The position numbers were made by a program, and so were the translations under genes. Below the pieces are notes generated by a model that saw only the letters and a program-made list of their open reading frames with translations, had not been told where the DNA came from and ran no database searches. From Motiliproteus sp041586615 (GTDB lineage Bacteria; Pseudomonadota; Gammaproteobacteria; Pseudomonadales; Balneatricaceae): a DNA stretch of 53,191 nucleotides. Numbering within the stretch: the stretch's first letter is position 1; each line of letters begins with the position of its first letter. Location: assembly GCA_041586615.1 (NCBI GenBank), contig JBFGZS010000032.1, positions 1-53,191 on the forward strand. Reading direction: 5' to 3'. Shown piece by piece: positions 1-6,666 of this stretch.

Positions 1-674
1 CGTTCATTCTAAGGCGTCCTGACCAACCCCTTAATCGCGGGATAAGCTGCCTTCTTCATGAATACAGGAGGAACTGGTAGGTGGTCGAATCGATAAAGCG
101 CGGACCGCGTTTACGGAACTGATTGTCTGCGATATAGCCATCGACACCCAGCCTAGCAAGACCTTTCATGTTGTCGTCACTACTAAAACCACTATCGGCC
201 GTGAACTGAGCAGTTTGTAAAATTCGCCGATCATCGCCGCTCGCTTGCTGTAATTACCGCTTGATGCAGGCCGATCAATCCCAGCTGATTACAGACTATC
301 AGTACATCGGTGAACAGCGGTTCAATCCCCTCATCCATGCGGGTAGCGAAATCGGCGATGGTGCTGTGATGGGGACGACTGTCCGCTGATAGCGCCATAA
401 AAATCACGTTATCACGACTGGATTTTGCGATGCTACGGCTGCTGGTGATCCCCCGTGAATAGGCAAATAACACGATCTTCAGCAGGATCGCCGGATCATA
501 GGCGGGGGCACCGTTGGTGTTATTGCGATAACGCTTGGCGAAGGCGCTCAGATCGAGATCATTATCAATGACATGGTTGAGGGTATATTCAAAGGAACCG
601 GGCTGAATCAGATCCGCAAAACAGAGCGGGATCATCTTTGTCTGGTCATAATCGTAGTGTTTGTAGCGCGCCAT
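1..674 (-). pseudogene. IS1182-family transposase remnant
   Basis: The first 147 codons (674 down to 231) resemble the N-terminus of IS1182-type transposases: an MARYKHYDYDQ opening, then YDPAILLKIVLFAYSRGITSSR and ALSADSRPHHSTIADF-like segments. The reading frame then breaks. A second frame (about 220 down to 56) carries ADSGFSSDDN and GYIADNQFRKRGPRF, the pattern of the catalytic middle of the same family, and stops at 56-58. Roughly 200 residues of a normal transposase are missing between the two pieces, so this is an internal deletion plus frame change and the protein is not functional. The element may begin further left, outside the window. The family assignment rests on remembered motifs. 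Confidence 0.8.
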
Positions 675-842
675 CCCTTGCCCTGTCTTCTGTTATTTTT
701 TTTTCGTCCATTTTATCGGGGTCGAGGCCCGTGGGGCAGGGGCTGCGGGACTTTTCCGACAGCGTCAACGCTTCAATAACCGGCGCAGCTCGGCTGCGTC
801 CGGCGGCGAAGGCGCGTAGTTGATTGACTTGTTATGGGGTTT

Positions 843-869
843 GTACCAAAATCGGGTATATATTGGTAC
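843..869. promoter_or_regulatory. Inverted repeat upstream of parD (candidate autoregulatory operator)
   Basis: Perfect 7-bp arms GTACCAA (843-849) and TTGGTAC (863-869) lie 13 bp apart, ending 14 bp before the parD start and just upstream of its GGAGG ribosome site (873-877). A TTGACT hexamer at 824-829 could serve as a -35, but no convincing -10 at the right distance is seen. ParD antitoxins usually bind repeats in their own promoter, so an operator role is a reasonable inference. Confidence 0.5.
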
Positions 870-883
870 TCTGGAGGTGTGAA

Positions 884-1123
884 ATGGCCAAAAATACTAG
901 CATGACTCTTGGTGAACATTTTGATGGTTTTATAGCTAAGCAGCTTGAAAGTGGTCGCTATGGCTCGGCTAGCGAAGTTGTAAGGGCTGGTTTGAGAATG
1001 CTTGAAGGTAGCGAAACCAAGCTTGAGCGACTGCGTAACCTGCTTGATGAGGGCGAAAAAAGTGGATTCGCAGATTATAGCTATGAAAATTTTATTGCTG
1101 AGCTGGATAGTGAAAACCATTGA
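884..1123 (+). CDS. parD: ParD-family antitoxin
   Basis: 79-residue protein. The N-terminus (MAKNTSMTLGEHFDGFIAKQ) followed by GRYGSASEVVRAGLRML is the ribbon-helix-helix DNA-binding fold of ParD antitoxins; the acidic C-terminal tail (LLDEGEKSGFADYSYENF) is the usual toxin-wrapping segment. It should neutralise the ParE-like toxin encoded directly downstream and repress the shared promoter. The ATG at 884 is chosen because GGAGG lies 6 bp upstream; an in-frame TTG at 824 would run through the operator-like repeat and is unlikely. Its stop (TGA, 1121-1123) overlaps the toxin start by one base. The pair is clearly more AT-rich than neighbouring genes and sits beside transposon debris, consistent with horizontal acquisition. 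Confidence 0.88.
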   Translation: MAKNTSMTLGEHFDGFIAKQLESGRYGSASEVVRAGLRMLEGSETKLERLRNLLDEGEKSGFADYSYENFIAELDSENH

Positions 1124-1425
1124 TGATTCCTTTCAAGCTTTCAGCAAAAGTCAAAAGTGATTTAAAAAATATTGCTAAGTTCACGCATGAAAAATGGGGG
1201 CGTGGTCAGCGTAATATATACATAAAGCAATTCGACGATTCGTTTCATATGCTTGCCGACTCTCCTGAAATTGGCAAGTCATGCGATTTTATTAGAAATG
1301 GCTACCTTAAAATTCCGCATGGAAGCCATGTTATTTTCTATAAAATTGATACTAGCTCCAAGATTGAAATTATCAGAATCCTTCACAAAAGCATGGATGT
1401 AACGCTAAACCTTAGAGCCCCATAG
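1123..1425 (+). CDS. parE: RelE/ParE-family toxin
   Basis: 100-residue basic protein with the RelE/ParE pattern: N-terminal beta-strand FKLSAKVKSDLKNIAKFTHEKWG, central YIKQFDDSFHMLADSPEIGKSC, then LKIPHGSHVIFYKI and the C-terminal strand IEIIRILHKSMDV. ParE members poison DNA gyrase, whereas RelE members cleave mRNA. The ParD partner and the sequence style favour ParE, but the target is not proven. Translation probably couples to the antitoxin through the overlapping TGATG (1121-1125). No ribosome site of its own is evident. Low GC like parD. Confidence 0.87.
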   Translation: MIPFKLSAKVKSDLKNIAKFTHEKWGRGQRNIYIKQFDDSFHMLADSPEIGKSCDFIRNGYLKIPHGSHVIFYKIDTSSKIEIIRILHKSMDVTLNLRAP

Positions 1426-1651
1426 CGAGGCTGTCGGATTAGACATTTTTGAAAAAAAACCATCCTACCCCGTGCTCTAACCTTAAAAAATCCTGATTAC
1501 CCATATAAGTCAGCCAGCTTCAGGAGCCTGTATGGCATTAGGGGCGTTCTTGCTCCGCGAGCTGGAAAGCTAGCTCAAGACCCCGTTTGGCAATGCGCCG
1601 CGGCGATCTTGGCACGCGCGATCGGCGTGGTGGCAGCCCCTGCTCTGCTGA

Positions 1652-3073
1652 TCACAGAATGGCGTCGTTATGCACCGATGGCGGCGGGGTCTCGCGCAGC
1701 AGTGTTGCCAGTACCTCAAGCCCAGTCTTCAGCTGAGCTGCCGACACGGCTGAGGCGAGACTGACCCGCACCTGGTTAGGCGTCGATTGGTGCCCGACCA
1801 CGAAAGGTTCGGCCGCGGTAAGACTCAGGTTGCGCACTTTCGCCTGCGCAATTAAGGCTTCGGCACGCCAGGCCTCGGGCAGCGCCAGCCACAACAGCGG
1901 ACCCTGTGGCTGGGCCTGGTAACCATGCCCGGCTAACGCCTTCGCCGCTAACAGCTGGCGCTGTGCCAGCTGCTGGCGCTGCCAATTCAACAGTCGCTCG
2001 GCGGTGCCCTCGCGAATCCAGCGACTCACCACGTCCACGCTCATCGGACTGGCCATCCAGCTGCTGGCACGCAGCCGGCTCACCACTTGGGAAACCGCGC
2101 TGCGAGGCGGCACCAGATAACCGACCCGAAGCCCTGAAGCCAGGGTCTTGGAGAAGCTGGTCAGGTAGTAGCTGCTGTCGGGCAGGTAACTGGAGACCGG
2201 CACAGGACGATCCGCCATCAGCGCCCCGAAAACGTCGTCCTCCACCAGCGGCACAGCGTAGCGCCGGGCGATCTCGGCGATGGCTCGGCGACGCGAATCG
2301 CTCATGATCGCCGTGGTGGGGTTGTGCAGGGTGGGGGTAATACAGAGCGCATCGATCTGTTTGTGCTGGCAACACTGCTCCAAGGCCTCGGGGATCATCC
2401 CCTCTGCGTCGATGGCCACCCCCTCGAGTTTGAAATTAAGCATTCTCGCTACCGAAATCAGGCCATGGTCCACCAGCGTCTCGCACGCGACGCTGCCTCC
2501 GGGCTTAACCAGACTGCTGAGGGCGATCAGTAGGCCGTGGGTCACGCCGTTACAGATACAAACCTGCTCCAGCGGCACCTGAATTCCGCTGCCTCGCAAC
2601 CAGTGCCGCGCCGCATCCCGGTGTTCGGGCAAGCCGGCGAAGGGTTTAATGCTGTTGATCAGCCTCAGGCCATCACGACTGGTTGCCATCTCAGCCAGGG
2701 TCTGGGCAAACGCCTGTTCCTGCTCGGGACCGGCGATCGCACGGGCGATCGACAGATCGATCACCCTGGACCCAGCCTTCACCTCGGCCCTGAGAAAATC
2801 CGCCTCCCCTTCCGCCTTGCGGTGGCCGACATAGGTGCCACTGCCCACCTTGCCGTAGGCATAGCCCTGCTGCTCTGCATGCGCGTAGGCGAAACTGACG
2901 GTCTGCACACTGAAGCCCAACGCCTCGGCCAGCGCCCGGTGGGTCGGTAATTTTGCCCCGGCCTCTATATCGCCGGCATCCACCGCGGCGCAGATCGCCT
3001 GAGCGATCCGCCGGTAACGGGGTCCCTGCTGCGATTCAAGGTGAGCGTTGATCTTTTCTATCATTATTGTCAT
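1652..3073 (-). CDS. MocR-type GntR regulator with aminotransferase domain
   Basis: 473 residues. Residues about 17-85 form a GntR winged helix (KLPTHRALAEALGFSVQTVS, then YAYGKVGSGTYV). Residues about 110-460 form a fold-type I PLP aminotransferase-like domain with CNGVTHGLL, the HNPTT motif (250-254), D280 in VEDDVFG and the PLP lysine K309 in SFSKTLASGLRVGYL. Retention of K309 implies it still binds pyridoxal phosphate, as GabR and PdxR do, so it is probably a ligand-responsive transcription factor and not an enzyme. It is transcribed divergently from the ureohydrolase at 3354; the shared 280-bp region holds three tandem 8-bp repeats and a palindrome that could be its binding sites. Start may be either ATG at 3073 or the ATG three codons later; neither has a good ribosome site. 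The effector is unknown. Confidence 0.88.
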   Translation of the reverse strand: MTIMIEKINAHLESQQGPRYRRIAQAICAAVDAGDIEAGAKLPTHRALAEALGFSVQTVSFAYAHAEQQGYAYGKVGSGTYVGHRKAEGEADFLRAEVKAGSRVIDLSIARAIAGPEQEQAFAQTLAEMATSRDGLRLINSIKPFAGLPEHRDAARHWLRGSGIQVPLEQVCICNGVTHGLLIALSSLVKPGGSVACETLVDHGLISVARMLNFKLEGVAIDAEGMIPEALEQCCQHKQIDALCITPTLHNPTTAIMSDSRRRAIAEIARRYAVPLVEDDVFGALMADRPVPVSSYLPDSSYYLTSFSKTLASGLRVGYLVPPRSAVSQVVSRLRASSWMASPMSVDVVSRWIREGTAERLLNWQRQQLAQRQLLAAKALAGHGYQAQPQGPLLWLALPEAWRAEALIAQAKVRNLSLTAAEPFVVGHQSTPNQVRVSLASAVSAAQLKTGLEVLATLLRETPPPSVHNDAIL

Positions 3074-3162
3074 GATTTAATATTTACATTGACATGGTTT
3101 TATTTGGCGGTAATCTGATTTGTAGTGATTTCAGGCAGGATCATCTGATCCACCCTAGGTAC

Positions 3163-3186
3163 AAACAGCTAAACAGCTAAACAGCT
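3163..3186. repeat. Three tandem copies of AAACAGCT in the divergent promoter region
   Basis: AAACAGCT occurs three times head to tail without mismatch (3163-3170, 3171-3178, 3179-3186). It lies between the MocR-type regulator gene and the ureohydrolase gene. MocR regulators are known to recognise direct repeats, so this is a plausible operator; the 8-bp periodicity is, however, shorter than one helical turn. Confidence 0.7.
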
Positions 3187-3255
3187 GCAGCTTACCGCCG
3201 GCAAAGGGGCCATTGTATTCACGAAGCAGCCTATTAGTTCAAAACAATATAACAT

Positions 3256-3278
3256 TCAGTACATTTCAATTGTACTGA
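3256..3278. promoter_or_regulatory. Palindrome TCAGTACA-N7-TGTACTGA upstream of the ureohydrolase
   Basis: Perfect 8-bp arms (3256-3263 and 3271-3278) separated by 7 bp, 75 bp before the ureohydrolase start. This is the geometry of a dimeric repressor or activator site. No regulator can be assigned from sequence alone. Confidence 0.5.
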
Positions 3279-3353
3279 TTCATTCAATAAAAAGATCTCG
3301 ATTCCCTGACGATCCGGGAACCCGAGGCCTGCAAGCATTAGAGGTCTACCCCC

Positions 3354-4325
3354 ATGAGCGACAACTCCTACGAATCTGGACGCCTGAACCTGCCCTTTGT
3401 CGGCTTCTGCACTTTTGCCAAGAGCCCTACCAGCGAAGACTGGGACAATATCAACGCCGACGTAGCGTTTATGGGCGCGCCCTTTGATTGCGGCACCCAG
3501 TGGCGATCCGGCGCCCGCATGGGCCCCCGGGCAGTCCGCGAGGCCTCTACCCTGTTCTCCTTCGGCCATGGTGGCGCGTATGACCACGAAGATGATGTCA
3601 TGTACCTTGATGGGGTCAAGATCGTCGATATCGGCGATGCCGACATGGTCCATACCAACACCGAAAAGTGCCATGCCAATATCGAATACGGTGTAGGCAA
3701 GATCCTGGCGGCCGGCGCTCTGCCGGTGATCGTCGGCGGCGATCACTCGGTGAACGCCCCCTGCATTCGCGCCTTCCGCGATAAGGGGCCGATCCACATT
3801 ATTCAGATCGACGCCCATCTGGACTTTGTCGATGAACGCCACGGCGTGCGCTTCGGCCACGGCAACCCGATCCGCCGTGCTTCCGAACAGTCTCATATCA
3901 CCGGCATGACTCAGCTGGGTATCCGCAACGTCTCCTCCTCCAACCGCACCGACCATAAAGCAGCCGAAGACGCCGGTTCCACCGTACTGTCGGTACGCGA
4001 TGTACGCCGTCTAGGTCCTGAGGGCGTACTGGCGCTGATCCCCGAGGGGGTGAACTACTACATCACCATCGACATCGATGGCTTTGACCCGTCCATCGCA
4101 CCCGGGACCGGCACGCCCAGCCATGGCGGCTTTACCTACTACGAAGTGATGGAAGTGTTACAAGGCGTGGCCAACAAGGGCGAGGTGGTCGGGATCGACC
4201 TGTGCGAGGTAGCGCCTGACTATGACCAGAGCGGTTCCACCAGCATCCTGGCCGCCCAAGTACTGATGAACCTGATCGGTTACGTGTTCCACGCCCGTCA
4301 CCAGCGCGAGGCACTCCAGCGCTGA
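3354..4325 (+). CDS. Agmatinase-family ureohydrolase
   Basis: 323 residues with all binuclear-metal motifs of the arginase/agmatinase superfamily: GGDHS (H131), DAHLD (D153, H155, D157) and DIDGFDP (D240, D242). These bind two Mn (or Ni) ions that activate water to release urea from a guanidino group. The substrate cannot be read from the motifs: agmatine, 4-guanidinobutyrate, 3-guanidinopropionate or guanidine are all possible for this branch. The segment DCGTQWRSGARMGPRAVR is common to agmatinase/guanidinobutyrase-type enzymes. The start is supported by GAGG at 3341-3344. It faces away from a MocR-type regulator, and the next large genes downstream concern arginine and glutamate catabolism, which fits a role in guanidino nitrogen use. 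No transporter is adjacent. Confidence 0.9.
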   Translation: MSDNSYESGRLNLPFVGFCTFAKSPTSEDWDNINADVAFMGAPFDCGTQWRSGARMGPRAVREASTLFSFGHGGAYDHEDDVMYLDGVKIVDIGDADMVHTNTEKCHANIEYGVGKILAAGALPVIVGGDHSVNAPCIRAFRDKGPIHIIQIDAHLDFVDERHGVRFGHGNPIRRASEQSHITGMTQLGIRNVSSSNRTDHKAAEDAGSTVLSVRDVRRLGPEGVLALIPEGVNYYITIDIDGFDPSIAPGTGTPSHGGFTYYEVMEVLQGVANKGEVVGIDLCEVAPDYDQSGSTSILAAQVLMNLIGYVFHARHQREALQR

Positions 4326-4334
4326 TCCCCGCGC

Positions 4335-4456
4335 TTAAGGCGGCAGCGTAATACCGAGCAAAAAATGCCGCCTTAATAAGTGCTTCATGGATGAACCGCC
4401 GTGGCGTAAAGCCACGTAAGACAAGGACGGACAGGCGCCGGCCTTGTCTTCATCCA
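4335..4456. repeat. Structured ~115-bp repeat, copy A
   Basis: Begins with an 11-bp inverted repeat TTAAGGCGGCA (4335-4345) / TGCCGCCTTAA (4366-4376) around a 20-nt loop, followed by GTGGC-gtaaa-GCCAC (4401-4415) and a conserved stretch through ACAAGGACGGACAGG. A second copy in the same orientation lies at 5351-5464, on the other side of the tehB-like gene. Two stem-loops within ~100 bp and no coding capacity suggest a REP/MITE-like non-autonomous element. The first stem could also terminate ureohydrolase transcription. Confidence 0.75.
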
Positions 4457-4674
4457 AAGACCGAACGGATCGGTATTTTAATGCCAAGTTAATAAGCGGA
4501 AGGGCAGGCCCACCCTGCCCCGACACCCCTCGATTAACGCTCTCGCACTGTCGGCGGTATCACGGCAGGATCGACCAAGGCATGCCGCCCCCCCCAATCG
4601 AGCTCGAACAGCTCAACCTTTATGCGCTGTGGTTGTGTCGACCGCGGAGGTAACAACGGCCTTCATCATTTATC
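4457..4674. other. Non-coding gap between repeat copy A and tehB
   Basis: The stretch holds a 25-bp sequence at 4470-4494 that matches the right arm of the palindromic element at 16109-16163 at 22 of 25 positions, and a small hairpin GGGCAGG-cccac-CCTGCCC (4502-4520). No credible gene is seen in either strand. The rest shows nothing recognisable. Confidence 0.6.
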
Positions 4675-5241
4675 CTAGCCAGGTTTCCGCGCCAACATGG
4701 TCGCAAACTGCAATTGCGCGCCAGTGTGCATAGTGCCGACATCTTCATTGTACTTAATCAGCTCCCAGCCCGCGTAAGTCTCACGCAACTGCCCTGCTTT
4801 TAGGGTAAAAGGGAAGCGGACTGGGCATGGGTGTTTTTCAGTGCTCATAGCGCAAATAATCAGGTTATAACCGCCGGGCAGAGTATGCTCTTGCATATCG
4901 GAAATAACAGCCGCAACACGAGCGGGGTCGAGAAACATCAAGGTTACGGTGCAGGCAATAAAGCCATAATCCACACCGAGCCCGGCACTGTTGATGTCGT
5001 ACACCTGCGCCTTAATGTTGGCTATGCCCTCTTCGCTCACAATGTGCTGCAGCATATCAATAGCGTTGGGGTTGTTGTCTACTGCGCTTACATTAAAGCC
5101 AAGCTGGCTCAGGTATAAGGCATTACGTCCATTGGAGCAGCCCATGTCTAAGGCATTGCATGGCGCAATAATGCTGCACGCTTCTGCCACTTCGCTATGC
5201 GCAGGGTTTAAGCCGTAACGGCTATTTAGGTCAACTGTCAT
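4675..5241 (-). CDS. tehB: TehB-like SAM-dependent methyltransferase
   Basis: 188 residues, near the size of E. coli TehB (197), which it follows closely from memory: Y-G-L-N-P-A-HSEV at the N-terminus, motif I LDMGCSNGRNALYL (31-44), acidic motif SAVDNNPNAI, VTLMFLDPARV, LPGGYNLIICAMSTEKHPCP, GWELIKYNEDVGTMH and the closing FATMLARKPG. TehB methylates tellurite or related toxic oxyanions in the cytoplasm using S-adenosylmethionine. The ATG at 5241 is preferred to an in-frame GTG at 5250; both have only weak ribosome sites. No tehA transporter is adjacent. The gene is bracketed by two direct copies of a ~115-bp structured repeat, a possible sign of insertion as a unit. Confidence 0.87.
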   Translation of the reverse strand: MTVDLNSRYGLNPAHSEVAEACSIIAPCNALDMGCSNGRNALYLSQLGFNVSAVDNNPNAIDMLQHIVSEEGIANIKAQVYDINSAGLGVDYGFIACTVTLMFLDPARVAAVISDMQEHTLPGGYNLIICAMSTEKHPCPVRFPFTLKAGQLRETYAGWELIKYNEDVGTMHTGAQLQFATMLARKPG

Positions 5242-5350
5242 GGTATCCACTTGGTTTTTGAAATCAGGGCCAGTATGTTACTACTTCTGAGTCACCGTTA
5301 ACTAGCAACAGCCAACGCGCTTAAGACCATTAACCTGGTGGAAAAATATG

Positions 5351-5464
5351 AAGGCGGCAATGTAATACCGAGCAAAAAATGCCGCCTTAATCGGCGGTTC
5401 ATGGATGGATCGCCGTGGCGTAAAGCCACGTGAGACAAGGACGGACAGGCTTTGTCGGCATCCA
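5351..5464. repeat. Structured ~115-bp repeat, copy B
   Basis: Same orientation as copy A (4335-4456). Stem 1 is AAGGCGGCA (5351-5359) / TGCCGCCTT (5380-5388) with the same 20-nt loop length. Stem 2 is GTGGC-gtaaa-GCCAC (5414-5428). Most of the stretch through ACAAGGACGGACAGG is identical to copy A, with divergence mainly after the first stem and at the right end. Confidence 0.75.
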
Positions 5465-5540
5465 GAATAGCCCCCTTCCTATCATCTCGCGTCACTCCCC
5501 AGCAACGCCCCTCTGCGTTAGAATACGTCCATAATTCACT

Positions 5541-5574
5541 CTCCCGAGTCGCTTAGCGCCTAACGACTCGGGAG
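5541..5574. promoter_or_regulatory. Long near-perfect hairpin upstream of the alpha/beta hydrolase
   Basis: CTCCCGAGTCG (5541-5551) pairs with CGACTCGGGAG (5564-5574); inside, TTAG (5553-5556) pairs with CTAA (5560-5563) around a 3-nt loop, leaving one bulged C. The result is a 15-bp stem. It lies 31 bp before the hydrolase start at 5606. No T-run follows on the plus strand, so it may be an operator, an RNA leader structure or a weak terminator. Confidence 0.5.
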
Positions 5575-5605
5575 CATCGCACGCCGATCACGAGAGCCAC
5601 AACCG

Positions 5606-6241
5606 ATGAGCATGATTTTTAATGGACCCGAAGACGGGCCGCTGTTTCTGTTTGCCCATGGGGCCGGTGCACCGGCGTCGTCAGACTTTATGCAGCAGGT
5701 CAGTGAAGGACTGGCGGCGGAAGGGGTTCGGGTGGCCCGCTTCAACTTTGCCTACAGCGCACAATCGCTGCTAGACGGTAAGCGTCGACCGCCCGATCGG
5801 CAACCCAAGCTGTTGGCCCACTTTGCCGAGCAATTACATCAGCTGGGTCAACCGGCGGTTATCGGCGGCAAGTCGATGGGCGGCCGTATGGCCAGCCTGC
5901 TCGCGGCGCAGGTAGAGGGTGTCGATGCCAACTGCGCCGCGTTGATCAAAGGCTGTGCCTGCCTGGGCTACCCGTTCCACCCCAATAGCAAGCCGGAAAA
6001 ATTACGCATCGAACATTTACCCGCGATTCCCCAACCCCTGCTCATCATCCAGGGAACCCGCGACAGCATGGGTAACCAGGCCGAAGTCGAACGCTATTCC
6101 CTGCCGTCACGCATCCAATGGCACTGGTTGAGCGATGGCAACCATGACTTCAAGCCTCGGGTGGCATCCGGCTTTACCCAGCAACAGCACCTGGCCAGCG
6201 GCATTCAGGTATTGGCGCGCTTTATTAAGCAGCAGGCTTAA
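5606..6241 (+). CDS. Alpha/beta hydrolase, KANL3/Tex30 type
   Basis: 211 residues. Nucleophile elbow GGKSMGGR gives S90; the probable triad is completed by D153 (QGTRDSMG) and H180 (SDGNHDFKP). The N-terminal FAHGAGAPASSDFM is the oxyanion strand-loop typical of this small bacterial family related to KANL3/Tex30 and dienelactone hydrolases. It is cytoplasmic, with no signal peptide. The substrate is unknown; members are often annotated only as hydrolases. It stands alone, with a long hairpin 31 bp upstream and a 425-bp gap downstream. The ATG at 5606 is the only start consistent with the conserved N-terminus; the ribosome site is weak. Confidence 0.85.
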   Translation: MSMIFNGPEDGPLFLFAHGAGAPASSDFMQQVSEGLAAEGVRVARFNFAYSAQSLLDGKRRPPDRQPKLLAHFAEQLHQLGQPAVIGGKSMGGRMASLLAAQVEGVDANCAALIKGCACLGYPFHPNSKPEKLRIEHLPAIPQPLLIIQGTRDSMGNQAEVERYSLPSRIQWHWLSDGNHDFKPRVASGFTQQQHLASGIQVLARFIKQQA

Positions 6242-6666
6242 CCCGGCGTTAAAAGAGCGGCATAAATTCGCAGCCCTGCTGCACGCGCCGGTCACCGGCC
6301 TACACCACCTGCGGGGGCGCACTGCCGCGGGTCAAATAACATCAGACAACGCCGCGCACCCGAGGCCGGGTGCGGGCAGCGAACCGCGACGCTTGGCGTC
6401 ATCCGATAAATTCCTGATTAATAGGCTGCACACCGCACGGCAAACGGGTGTAAATAGCGTATTCTTCCCGCAGAAGGTGCAAATGCCCGCGGATCAACAC
6501 TCCGGGGCGCGTTCCGACAACATATCCCCGGAGGCCGAGTTTGCGCATAATGCTGATCATGACGATTCGCGAGGTTTTCAGGGCCTGTTTCCGATGCAGC
6601 TCCAGCCCTGACCGATCGGACAGGGAAAACGACGACCTCTCATCATCATAATTAATAACAACAGTA
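6242..6666. other. 425-bp intergenic region before gdhB
   Basis: Contains a GC-rich hairpin CGCACCC-gaggcc-GGGTGCG (6355-6374) that could end the hydrolase transcript, although no T-run follows. The last ~60 bp before gdhB are AT-rich and probably hold its promoter; I could not identify convincing hexamers or an ArgR site. The short open frames here have no recognisable content. Confidence 0.5.

Noticed and set aside
3234..3956. 240-codon open frame antisense to the ureohydrolase
   Set aside because: Covers the conserved metal-binding region of the real gene and continues into the promoter region.
4335..5495. Two small minus-strand frames (4335-4526 and 5298-5495) sharing a similar peptide
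   Set aside because: The similarity arises because both lie in the ~115-bp repeat; the stretch is dominated by hairpins and has no ribosome site.
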